DNA from: Nomia melanderi
Lineage: Eukaryota > Arthropoda > Insecta > Hymenoptera > Halictidae
Direction: 5' to 3'
Assembly: GCF_051020985.1 (NCBI RefSeq)
Contig: NC_135010.1
Location: 11,096,001-11,160,000, forward strand
Length of the DNA: 64,000 nucleotides
Within the stretch, counting starts at the first letter, position 1. The number at the start of each line of letters is the position of its first letter. The notes below the pieces were generated by a model. The model had not been told where the DNA came from. It saw nothing but the letters and a program-made list of their open reading frames with translations, and ran no database searches. Position numbers and translations under genes: made by a program. Positions 23,401 through 34,728 of the stretch are shown here, in pieces.

Positions 23401-23702
23401 CTGCACCTTTTCTTGATCGGTGAACCGCGAAAACGTCGAGGACGTCTCGTCTGTGCCGACTGACCCGTGATCGGGTTTGGAGTGATGGCTATCTCCGCCA
23501 TTGTACGGTCTATCGAAATCACTTAACTGCGCTGGCTTCGACGCGCGTTGCTGGATTTTCGTTCGCGCCACTTCGACGACGATCGATAGGACCGTAATCA
23601 TAGGATACCTATCGGCTGTAGACGCGATGATTGGATATCAATCTTGATTCGGTAATTGACAGTCGATTTTATTCGTGTTTTGTTTTGTAAATACTGCAGA
23701 CA
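20491..23702. other. non-coding stretch with a CpG-rich island
   Basis: AT-rich at first, then mixed. The octamer ATTTGCAT is at 20976-20983. A strong CpG-rich island at about 21990-22480 gives open frames on both strands (for example 22079-22420 - and 22089-22475 +) that overlap and resemble nothing known. A donor-like GTGAGT near 21041 has no partner. Confidence 0.4.
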
Positions 23703-23865
23703 ATGTTCGATCGACTGAAACCGTCGATAGCGATCTATATTAATTTTTTAATTTCTAGATCCGATAGTCATTGTTTGCCTGTCCACTCGACTGCACAATT
23801 TTCGATGGCGTTCTACATTAATTTTTTAATTTCAAGATCTGTTAGTCATTGTTCGACTTTTTGCT
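23703..23865 (+). repeat. 78-bp tandem duplication
   Basis: The string TAATTTTTTAATTTC recurs at 23741 and 23819, preceded by TCGACTG...CGAT-GCG and followed by AGATC-GT-AGTCATTGTT in both units. The unit length of 78 is divisible by three, so the short + frame reads INFLISRS twice. That is a by-product of the duplication. Confidence 0.75.
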
Positions 23866-24869
23866 CGTTGCGCAAGAGTTTCGCTGAATGCCAACGTCGA
23901 TGGGAACGTTGTTGTTTGGTCCCTTGTAGCGCGACTCTGTGGGAATAAGATTTCCTTTGGCGACCGAAGAAAATTTAGCGTGACATCGAGCGATTATTTT
24001 ACTGTGGCAATTGTGAGTATTCTCGCCTGTGTTACACGGATCGACAATTCTTACGGAGGACCGACTCCGCGGAGCAAGAAACGCGGTAGTCAATGGAGCA
24101 GGGCTGCTTTGTGCCGGAGAAAAACTGAACGGTCGCGAGGAAACGTAAATCGTGGGAAACGTTCTGCGGTGACGCTACACAAAGGGCTCGAACGACGTGT
24201 TCCGACTAGGATAGCGTGCAAGGGACCGTGACCCACTTTTGGTCGAATACATTAGTAGGAAAATTAAGGGATCCCTCGCGGTAGCTGTTCACCTACCGTC
24301 CCGTTATAAATTATTAATCTCCTGTTCGGAATAGATTAGCCAACGCTTCCTTCTCGATTTTGTTTTTCCGCGGAGAATTCTAGGAAGCGTCGCGGATATT
24401 TACTTTGTAATTTAAATTGTACGCGTACTGATGATACTTAGACAACTGCTTTATTGCTACCCTCAATGTCATATTCTATAAATAATTTGTGCAGTGTTTT
24501 CACTCAATGACGCCCACAGTTTCCAGCCTTGCGCTGCCGCTATGTAACCACTCCAGGAAGGAGGAACATATGTCGGAAAACAATCGATCATCTCCGCGCC
24601 GCGTCTTACTCAACTAATCTAGAAGATGATTCTCCCTGATTATAGACCGAATTCATAATCAAGAAACTTCCTGTTATGAAATCTGAGATTCAAACGTTGC
24701 GGAATATTCATGGGAGGACGAATATTTCATCTCCTAGGAAACAGATTTCTCTACCATCAGTTCTGTAGAGCATTCGATAATAAAACCTGTGTAAATACCC
24801 AGGACTGTTAATTAAAAACATGATCACCCTGTGAAATCCTTATTCAACTCACTCCACCAACGTTCTTCA
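23866..24869. other. non-coding stretch, no gene recognised
   Basis: Unremarkable mixed to AT-rich sequence. The short frames at 23842-24093 (-) and 23980-24231 (+) overlap and have no recognisable motif. Confidence 0.45.
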
Positions 24870-25145
24870 AAAACGAAAGAAGTTGACAAAGATGAAGTGG
24901 AACAACGAGAAGAAAACCATGAAGTAGAACTGCGCATAAAAGACGACGCAGAAGTAAAACGAAAACAAGGAGGCGAAGACGCGAAGCACAAGGAAAAGAC
25001 GATGACACCGAACTAGAAGACCAAGAAGAAGTCGAAGATGAAGTAGGCAATAACCGAAACAAGACGAAGACGAAGTAGACGAGAAGAAGAAGAAGACAAG
25101 GACGAAGTAGAACGAGCAGAAGAAGCTGAAGTAGAAGCAGCGACG
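24870..25145. repeat. GA-rich low-complexity tract
   Basis: Degenerate purine repeat built from GAAGAAG, GAAGTAGAA and GACGAAG-like words, with few pyrimidines on the + strand. The - strand frames over it are runs of Leu, Phe and Ser caused by the composition. The + strand reads as charged Glu/Lys/Asp strings for the same reason. Confidence 0.8.
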
Positions 25146-25229
25146 CGGTCTCGGATAACAAACGCATCTTCTTTCAGTCAAACCAGGGAACCATGACCCA
25201 GATACACGGGCTGGTCGAACTGTTGGATC

Positions 25230-25860
25230 GACGAAAACAAGAGGCGCGGAAGGATCCTCTCCCCCTGGGAAACCAGCTGGGCCCCTTATCAGGGCTCGTA
25301 TTTCGTCGGCCGGGTTAACTCTCTCGGAGCCAGGCCATCTCGCTCCCGCGGCCGAAACGTTTTCGGGGCCCGATGGGCGCGCGCTGGCACGCTACTGGGA
25401 CAAGGTTGCCAGGGGTCCATAACTATCGCGCGCTGACACACAAGAATGCGCGCTTCTTACCCGCCGCGATTCACCTCCTCCAACGTCTTGGCCTGTTCCT
25501 CTCCCCCGTCCCGTTCCCCGCGCAACCGTTGTCCTCCCCGGTCTCGTGGGTCCTCGCCGAATCTCTCCCACCCTCTCCCCATCCCTGCCACTACCAGGAG
25601 GGTTCGGGCATCTCCCCCTACCCGACGAAAAAAGGATCGCGGGGGGGCCCTCTTCGGCCTGATCCCCTCCTCCTCCTCCTCCTCCGGCAGCACCTCCGCG
25701 CGACCCCCGCCGACGCTCTTCTCGTGCACGAGCGGGCACAAGCCCCCCCTGGGCTACCATCGTGACGCGCCTCCGCTTGGATCGCGACGCGGTTTCGATC
25801 TTTGAATACCCCGGCGTCGTCACCGCGATGACCAGTCTTCGAATTACGGGCGAATCCCGC
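25230..25860. other. GC-rich island with CTC microsatellite
   Basis: Very GC-rich and C-skewed on the + strand (for example ctctcccccgtcccgttccc near 25499). A CTC/TCC run of about six units lies at 25667-25685. Frames on both strands (25373-25765 + and 25392-25862 -) are long because stop codons are rare at this composition. It lies just upstream of the possible short exon at 26187 and could belong to the same promoter region. Confidence 0.45.
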
Positions 25861-26186
25861 ATACGTCTCCGTGATTAACCGGACCCGCTGGCGCCTGGTT
25901 AGCCAACGTTTCGCTAGGCTCGATCGCTTGCTCGATCGCTCGCTCTCGCTTGCGCTTGCTTCTCGGACACCCGGTCGATCTCAACCGGGAATCGGTTCTC
26001 ACTCCAGCCGTGACTTTCTTCTCGCGCGGTCTCTCCTTTTGGTTTCGCGTTGATAGATTCCGTCTAGACCGGATTCGGTAGTGAGACGCCGGCTGGAAAC
26101 ATCGTAACCCTCGCCCCTCGGTGATCGTGCACGCGCGACTAGGGATCGAAGGGTTCTCTTGTGCGGCTGTGGTGTTTTCTTTGCAG

Positions 26187-26219
26187 GTAGCTGAGCTCGG
26201 CTGCTGAGCGAATATGTCG
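26187..26219 (+). other. possible 33-nt exon with start codon (M-S, then donor)
   Basis: A pyrimidine-rich tract ending TTTTCTTTGCAG (to 26186) is followed by a short segment containing ATGTCG at 26214-26219, then a strong donor GTGAGT at 26220-26225. This is the pattern of a 5' exon that carries the start codon and is spliced after two codons. The upstream GC-rich island would suit a promoter. The acceptor CAG is itself followed by GTAGCTGAG, so the same point could be a donor. No downstream exon was found. Sites are seen in the sequence; exon status is inference. Confidence 0.22.
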
Positions 26220-26225
26220 GTGAGT

Positions 26226-29200
26226 AACGACGATTTTATTTGGGTTGCTTCTGGGGTGTTTGTGGAGCCTGATGGGGGATGAATCGATGCGTTTGGAGAG
26301 GGTTGAGGCGATTGGGTTGATCGGGTGGGATGGTCTGAGAATTTTGGGTGGGATATTTGTATGGGTTTTAGTTTCAATTTCGGTGTTCTTCTTGAGATAT
26401 TGTTATACATGGTTTTGGTAACAAAGTCTCTGAATCGGTGATTTGATTACTTCGTATAGGATGTTTAAGAATGTATCGATTTCTCTATCGTTTTGGTCGG
26501 ATAGTAAAGGTTTTGAATGAAACAAGGTTGCTGGTTCATCTAAATATTATGATTATGTAACGGTTACAGAAGTGTTTACCTCGTACATCTGGGTAAAAAT
26601 GAAACTTGAGCTAACCTAGTTGACAATCGTGTCATCGGATGTTCATCACACCGACGCTCGAAACGACAATAAGTCGAAGCAGCTGGGTCAATCACTCGTC
26701 GAAGTGACGTGGCGCGACGTGCGTCCGTGACACCGGCTTAATCGGAAACAATGCGACTCACGTAACGTCACCGCGTTGATTGACATTGCCGCGATTCGAC
26801 GCGCGGCATCGGTTTTCCTCAAACAACTGGGTCAAACGGGGACAAACCGTCGCGTGCATGAAACATAAAACCGGCGAAATGTCCGCAGCAAATCGTGTTA
26901 CGGCTTTAGAACGATTAAGTAACCGTGCCAGATTCATTAACTGCAACTCGATCCGCGACGCGAAAAATGCGACGCCATGTCGATGAACTGGTGCTGCAAT
27001 CTCGAAACGGGATGAATCGAAATCTTATTTAAATTCTAAATATAAGAAGGAAATACAACATTTAAAAAATATAAAAAATATAAGCGTTAGTATTACATAA
27101 TTGTCAGTCTGCTTATCAACGTACACAGAAATTTTATTCTGACTTCTTCATAAATTATTTTTAATTAAAGTACTCTAATATTAATCCGAGTGATAAAAAG
27201 GAAGAAAATTATTTGCAAATATCCCCCGCCGCAAAAATTAAGAAGATTAAACTCGTGAAAGTAGTTCGACAGGCTCTACACACAGTCAAACAGCGGCCTG
27301 ATCATAAGGCGGCTGACAAAACGCAGCAACAACAAAGGCAACATTCGAACTCGTAGATAACGCCGTTGCAAAACGCCTAGATCTCGATCGCCGGGGTAAG
27401 AACGTAAAATTTTTTCCGCTAATTTCGCTCCACATTCGTTCTAGCTTTAATCTCGGCGCGCCGGGAACGCGAACGGGCAAACGTGAAAGTCAGACCATTA
27501 ACGTGCTTTTTCACTAACTCCGCGGTGGGTTTCGCGAATCGATTCGGCTACCGGTCGATCCATTGTTGATTTCGTGCCGGACGAAAGAAACAAATAGTCG
27601 CTTGTTGACTGTCCGAGGAGGAGCGGAATGGTAGGAAAGGATTGCGTGAGTTACGTAACTTAATCGCTGCACGATTTCTCTGAAACAATTGTTCCTTTTC
27701 TGAACAGGTGAACCTTGACAAGTATGGCAAATGTAATATCGTATAATAAATTCATCGAGTGATTATTATCAGAGTCCTATTAGTCTAAAATGATATTCTT
27801 TGATAAGAAGATTATACTCCAATACCAAATCAGACTTCTAAATCTTCGCATTCGTCTTCACATCCACGTGAATTTAAGACAGTAACCCTTTCCAAATAAA
27901 AAGAATTATTCAATACCAACTTCCAACAATTCCAATCACAATACAAACTCACACGACCTTCCTCGATTAGCATACTCCCGAAATAAACGGTCAGAAACAA
28001 CAATGCGAGCGAGACTCCCAGCCACTTTGTTGCAAAGCTCATTAACTCCGATAGAATTCGTCCGTGTAAGCGTGCTTTATTTCCATATCGATGATTAATT
28101 ATTCGTTTACACACCGGGGACCGTGTCCGTCGATAAAAGAGAAGGATGAAAAGCATGTAGCTGTTAATGAGGGGCATGTCGGTAGTTACAGGGCAGCAAT
28201 TAAGCACAATAATCGGCGTCGAAAGAGCCCCGCCTCGTGTGCCGGCAACAAATTCACGGGCTCGTCGCGCCGATGCGTGCCCGCTATCTCGTTAAGAAAA
28301 TTCGCTTCGCGCGGTAAATCAGCAGCGGCGAGAAACTGCCGGATAAAGATCAAAATGCGCTGCCACGGATCCGGGTATCGACATGTCCGCGCGTAAATGC
28401 GAACGGTCGCGTTTTACGCCGCGTGATGCAACTGTCGGATTCTGGAAATGGGCTGGGAGTCGCACGAAAAGCCTCCCGCGAGCCACTGGGCCCTCGCCGC
28501 GCGTATCGTGGAAACATCGAAGTCACATTAAGCCTCCGCCACATTAAGTCACACGCCATTAACCGGGTTCCCGAGCGAGTGGACTTCGTTAACCAAAAAC
28601 TCGCACGCCTACATTTCCGACGCTTTCGAACTTCCCGAGGATCGGGTTTTAATCGATACGACGCGGTTTAATTCGTTATTTCGAGACGCGGTTTAATTTG
28701 TTACCCCGAAACGCGTTTTCGCGTGAACGTGAGAACCGCTCGATGATTACACTGCGCTGAAAAGATAAAGTTTCTGAAAATGGACGTTCGAACGATCGAA
28801 GATTCGTGGATACTGCTTTGAACTTTGATACTTCCAGTTCCAATTACGTTTAGGTTTAATTCGAATAAATTAGGGAGAGTAAATTTGATTGAACTATTTT
28901 AGAAGCCATGATGAATTCGGTATTAACATAAGATTCATTTTCAATAAGTTGAAACAGACGAATATCTATTCGTTAACGGTAATGGTTCGTTAAGCATAAT
29001 CCGGTTATTTCATTAGAAACTGTTGGGAACATGCTCGCCATGGATCTGACACGTGTCATTGCTGCTCGAGGAATTTGAATATGTAGATCGCGAGGCAGCA
29101 CATGAAAAATCGCGTAGAAACCTCTACGCCTATCGACTTTGAAACGCAATCCCCGTCACGTGCTCATAATTCGCCTCGGAACAAGTTCGAGTTCATTAAA

Positions 29201-31590
29201 ACGAGATGCAATAAACTTATTCGTTCGCTCGTGAAAATCCCACGGAACGAACGCGTTTCACCGGTGCTCCCTATACGGAAATAAAATCCCCGTGGTTTCC
29301 TTATTCGCTAATAACAGCGGTTCGCCATTATTCCCCTCTCTGATGACAGTGGTCTGTTTGCCAACTTCTTCCGAGGCGGTCGTCTATCGTCACGGTGATA
29401 AATCGTGCTAACGAACCGTACAGGTCTTGAGATTATTACATTTCTCTATCCAAGGAAAGTGATTAGAATATAGAAGGGGGGTGGGGGCAGAAAATGGCGA
29501 CCAGGAGTCAGCTGGTTACGACAGTTGTTCGACTAGTCTGAAAATGGAAGGGTGCACACGCTGATGCCAAGGCTAAATTCCATTTCCATTGCAACCTCCG
29601 TATCTAATAGTTGAATTAATGCTTTTGATTACTGTCTGATTGCTACGCCGTAATAATAATTGCCTCATAATGATTCGAAAGTGACTCCGTTCTGGTTTAC
29701 ACAGTATTTCGTTCGAAACCGCGCGACGTTATTGTTTCAACAATTTCGCGATGAAGTTGGATAATACCGAAGCAGATTTTTGAAAACACTCAATTCTTCA
29801 CGACCGATACCCCCGGGCGAAATGGAATGGCTGAGCGAAGCTGTAGCAGTTACCGGAGCCAACGAAGCGTGCCCGAGACTTTTCCACAGTCACTTTCATA
29901 ACACTAGCCACTTCCGAAAGTGAATTGACTTATCCGAAGACAGGGGAAGGTTACGCGCGAAACGCTGTATCAGAAGTGCGATCGATCTCGCTGTGAATGC
30001 TTTGTAATCTCTCTATGAGCTTTGAAACTTGTCTCTTAAATGAAAGAAAATAGTTCTTGAACACGCTGGCTTCTTTAAAGACTCCCTATATGCAATAAAC
30101 GCATGAAGTTCCACAGTCCATTCATCAAAGATCGACAAATTAATTTCTCTTAAAAGCTTTTTAAATATTCCCCGGTACACATTTCGAAGTAATTTCTTTC
30201 CGAGACATCTCTATCAATAACCCGGCGTTCATCCGGAGCAAATCAATCGGCGGCGAAACGGAGAACAGCCCTCGGAGCGGCCGGTTGCGAAATTGAATAA
30301 CAAACGAGGCGATAATTAATCATAACCGAGCTGATTCCCGCGGTCGTTCGTCTCTCGAAAATCCTGTACTTCTGGCGCGATCATCGTTTTATCACATTCC
30401 TGCGAACGAACAGCGTCTCGACAACACAGCTTCCCCTCCCGCGCCCTGAGACGCCGCGCTTATTTCCAGGGATCGTCGTTGGGCAACCGTTTTATGCCGT
30501 GCGCGCCGCGTATACGTATACGTGTATACATACCTGTGTTATTTCTTAATGAGGCAATAAAGTCACTTAATCATTAGAGGTATCGATGCAGCCGTGCGCG
30601 CCTTTAACTCCGTTACCGAACGGCGATTTATTTAACCTGTACCTCGCGGGATATTTAAAGTCGTGTGCGGACTGTTTTCGGCGAGCGGTCGGCACTCGAG
30701 ACGAGTGAATTTTTCGTCCCCGGATCAGAAAGCGAGCTTCGTGTGCTTCTGTGCCCGGCAACGGGGACCTCGGCTACGTACGAATCCCGTGGCATAATAA
30801 AAAGTCACGATTCCACTGCTCCTCGCCCACGGCTCTCTCGGTCGGTTGTTTATTTGGCCAGATGCCACGGCCAGATTACCCAGTCGCAGTTGCACTTGGC
30901 GACTTTTAATGTCGGTCACTCCCTCCGTGCTCTCTTTATCCGCACGGGACCGCCGGTCCGATCGATTAGAACCCGTAAATGAAGCAATCGGCGCCCGTCA
31001 AGAGAAAACTCGCCGCCCTGCACGCGGTATCTGACGAAACGAGGGATAAGCTTCGTTGGAACCTTTTCAAACGCTTTTCGAATGCGAGAAAAGATTTGTA
31101 TGTTCGGTTGTGTGTCGAGACTAGGTTGCTTCAATTTTATTGCAATCGGATTGCATAGGCTGACAGTTGAAAGTTTGAAATCATTGTGAGAATTATGGGC
31201 CTGTAAGTCAAGGAAACTCAGTAGCTAGGAATTGTTGTATCGATTTGTAGAAGATGAATATTAAGATTTATAGTAGCGTTGCGTTTAAATGACGAGTGGC
31301 CTGTTGAAGCAGATGTTTCCGCAAGATTTATTGGGTCGATTAGATACATCGAAGGTGTGTCGTAATAGACGAGGAAAATGCTGTTTTGTTCTGTGATAGA
31401 AGGAAAAACTGGGCGGCAAGCGGCGAGCGCGCGTGGGTGGCTGTTGATTCATCGAGACAAGTGGGAAGTGATACAGAGTGTAATTCATTACTCATTCATA
31501 GTTTTATATGGAAATATCGGAATGCTTAAAATATTTCATATTAGAAGACGATCGGAGTATAAATAGTGTAATAAAAATGTACTGTCGCGA
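26226..31590. other. long non-coding stretch, no gene recognised
   Basis: Alternating AT-rich (about 27000-27250, 27720-27960) and CpG-rich patches (28210-28640, 30470-31030). A 25-bp tandem duplication (ACGCGGTTTAATT-GTTA) lies at 28660-28710, and an alternating purine-pyrimidine run at 30507-30533. Short frames show no domain and no splice-site pair stood out. Confidence 0.4.
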
Positions 31591-31856
31591 GTGATTTCAA
31601 TGCGCGGCGAGTAGGATCGTCGGGAGACTTCAACGCGTGGATAGTAGAGTCGGCCGGAGAGTTCGATGCGTGGCGCGTAGTGTCGGCCGGAGACTTCAAC
31701 GCGTGGTCGGTAGTGTCGGCCGGAGACTTCAACGCGTGGTCGGTAGTGTCGGCCGGAGACTTCAACGCACGGTTAGAAATATCGATCGCTGACTTCAACG
31801 CATGGCCCGTAGTAATGGCCCTTGTGTAATCTGCAGTTGGTGACTTCCACGCGCAT
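31591..31856 (+). repeat. 33-bp minisatellite array, about 8 units, in-frame GDFNAW repeats
   Basis: Seven units start at 31591, 31624, 31657, 31690, 31723, 31756 and 31789 (exact 33-bp spacing). A last diverged unit starts at 31840 after a 51-bp step. The core is GACTTCAACGCGTGG, and the tail in the best copies is TCGGTAGTGTCGGCCG. Because 33 is divisible by three, the + frame from 31575 to the TAA at about 31827 stays open and reads 11-residue repeats GDFNAWSVVSA. The - strand is also open, reading HALKSPADTTD-type repeats, so openness alone does not show coding. There is no Met near the start of the + frame. Confidence 0.85.
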
Positions 31857-34717
31857 TTAACGTACAAACTATGAAGCACTAAAAGACTTCAATTTACTTC
31901 TAATTTCTTTTAAAAATTACAAGAGTACACGTGTTAAATCTTAAATTTTCTTGTAGGATCAGCAAGCATAAACGAATAGATTTAATAATTTATCATAAAA
32001 AAAGGTCTTCGTGACTTCAATAATTGTGAAATAAGAAATCTAATGTGAGTTATTTCAACATGTTTAATAATTCTAGGAGTATCCACACATTAAAAGTTAA
32101 TATTCCTCCTCAAGAAATACCAAAAATAATTTCCAAATCCTCCCATGAGCAAAAGTTCACGATCGACCAAGGTGTAGTCGCGATATTTTATCGATTACCT
32201 CATCCCTGGTATTTTTCAGTTCCATCGGTCAGCGTCCAATTCGCCGGACACTTTATCTACGTAGCCGCCGCCGCCGCCGCCGCCGCCGCGAGTCGCGTCG
32301 TCCGGCGCAAGTGTATCTCGCCGCTGGACGTATAAAAATATAAACGGCGGCAGATGGTAACGCGTTATAAAAATACACTCGTAAAGATATACTGGTTCGC
32401 CGGTTTTATGGCTTCGCGCGTCGAACAACGTTCATTACGCGAATTTGTCATTATAATGCGCGTAAAATCCGCCGGCCATCTGTTCCGGCCGTGTAAAGAC
32501 GGCTTTCATAAAAGTCCGACGGTTACGCAACGTCTGCACGATTATGAGCCGACCGGATTAGGCCGGGCACAAAGCGCCGAATGCAAATCGGGCAAGTAAT
32601 AAGAGGTTACAAGAGTACAATTCGAAGAATTAATGCCGTTTGGCTTGACTATCTTTAGTGGTGCAAATTGTTACTCCACCGTGAGAATACGAATTTCGCA
32701 AGGAACTCTACTGAACTATCGATTCTTTGATCTGCAATGTAGAAGGGGTTTATACGTGAAAGCGAGAGAATTTTTTACACGCTCAAGGAAAAAATTATCA
32801 GCTATAACTCAGGAGAAATCCCAGATCCTTCCTTCAAAAGAAATTGATAAAAATTTCAAAAATTTGGACACTGGTGAAAAAAAACCTATAAGCTTTTTTC
32901 GGCTCGTAGGATCTCATTAGCATCGAAATTCGCGCGCATTATGCAAGGTAAACAAATATTTGTTTACAGTCCGACTCAACATTTCAGTCCATCCCAGCCA
33001 CGTCGAAATGTCGTGTCCTCGATGCCAGCGGCGGAGTGCAGGTCTGCTAACATATTTACCCGACTTTTACCATTCTTTCTCCATCTTCGAGTAAATACTC
33101 TGGGTACTCGGTTCCAGGTACAATTACAGTGGAAACTTTCTTCGAACTTTTTTAAACGACTACTTCGTCTTCAGCTATGTCTCCGTTAATTATCTCAGAC
33201 ATTTTGAGAGCAACGTTTAGAACTGATAAATGAATTCTAGAGTTAACGACATAAAGAAAACAAATAACCTGTCAATACGAAGAAACAGATGACTCGATAT
33301 GTGATGCAGAAGTGTCTAAGGTTAACAATGGTGACTCCGCAGCCCTGACAGCGTCATCCGCAACATTTGTGCAGAATGCACATTGTCTTGTCACGTCGCG
33401 AAGATGATACCGTGATCGTGATTGCATGCGGGTCGTTATGATCCCACGTCGGCGTTGATTAAACCGATCGGTTAGGAAAGAACATCGGCGTTACCCCCAT
33501 AGACCATAACCTCTTCGGCAGTTCTGTCCCACCCATCCTCTTTATCTAGGTATTCAACACTGCGCCTCCCATCGTGCACCTTTAGCTGTGTCGAAAGGGC
33601 AGATGGAAATCACAGTCACCGACGCCTGCAGCTGTGCCATCTTGCGTAGACAGAAGACCGCTCATCAAATTTTAATACTCGCCATTATTCATTCAGTATG
33701 GAATAGCTGTCTCCGGAGAAAGTTTTTTTTTTCAATTCTAAGCAAACGTTATTTATCGCGTCTTAAATCCCCTACTCTGTCCTCCGAGCGTTCCGCAGGC
33801 AGTTTCGACATGCGACGACGTCGCCGTCTGCCAGGATTTTTAAAGGATACAGTACAATCCGAAAGTATTTGAAGCGTTTATCCGCTGATCCTCCTGACGG
33901 AGGATTTTTAAACGGTAGTTAAACGAGTATACACCGTCGAATATTCTGAGAGCCGGTGTACCTCGCTGACAGAAGTTTCATGGAAGAAAATAAAGTGAAA
34001 GATAATGCCGCTCGCTGTTCCGTGCCTCTAGTATCACCAATTGTCTCCGCCCATATAACATAAGACACGTTGCTCAACTAAGTGACTTTAAATTGCCGCT
34101 CGTGAATACGTATTTCTATAAAAAAAATCTATCGTGTAATGTAACTGTCTGGCTGTCAGTTGTCTCTGAAACCGCCTCAGAATTCGAACATGCAAACGTG
34201 TCAGGTTTCGGTTCGACGTAAACTACGGAATTCGTTCCCGCCAGCAACAATTTCAGTATTCATAATTACGAGCTCTCTAGTAAATTTACTTCCACAGTAC
34301 AATATACTTCTCCTTTCCCCAGAAAATTATTCCCAACGAAACAACTTGAATTCACGTAATCAGGAAACCGATCACGAAGAGACAAGCATTCAACGTACAA
34401 TATAATAAGAAGATAAGGGCAGCAATAAAAACGAAATGAACCAAAATGGAGCTACACGAAAGTCTCGATCCACGACAAACTTTCATTAACCAGTCAACTC
34501 CTAATAAATACTAAAATAAGAAACCAAAGTACAACAAAAAAGAATCAAACGTTCGTTTGAAGGAATAAATGATTAAAAAACATTAATATTATTTCGGGTT
34601 TCACGACGAGTACACTCGTCGGACACAGTTAACCGGTTAAATCGCCTCCAAAACGGCAGGACTCGTGGGAAGAACTGCTCCCCATGTGATCCGCGAATCC
34701 TGGCAGCAGTGACCAAG
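31857..34717. other. non-coding stretch, no gene recognised
   Basis: AT-rich with a CpG-rich part near 32220-32600, where a GCC triplet run lies. The octamer ATGCAAAT lies at 32581-32588. Short frames only; none has a recognisable motif. Confidence 0.45.
32274..32290. repeat. GCC triplet microsatellite
   Basis: Between five and six uninterrupted GCC units. The + frame across it reads as a run of alanines, an artefact of the triplet. Confidence 0.9.
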
Positions 34718-34720
34718 CCC

Positions 34721-34728
34721 TATAAATA
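34721..34728 (+). promoter_or_regulatory. possible TATA box
   Basis: TATAAATA in a GC-richer context (ccctataaatatcctcc). No good insect initiator is seen about 30 bases downstream. An ATG at about 34789 opens a frame (MEVFSSRVVEKVFQQ) to a stop at about 34978-34980, with a weak donor-like gcggtgagg at the same place. Not convincing as a gene. Confidence 0.15.

Noticed and set aside
24844..25181. Leu/Phe-rich - strand frames that resemble membrane proteins
   Set aside because: Produced by the GA-rich low-complexity tract; no polar loops or family resemblance.
25373..25862. Overlapping 130- and 156-residue frames
   Set aside because: The region is C-skewed and contains a CTC microsatellite; frames on both strands are compositional artefacts.
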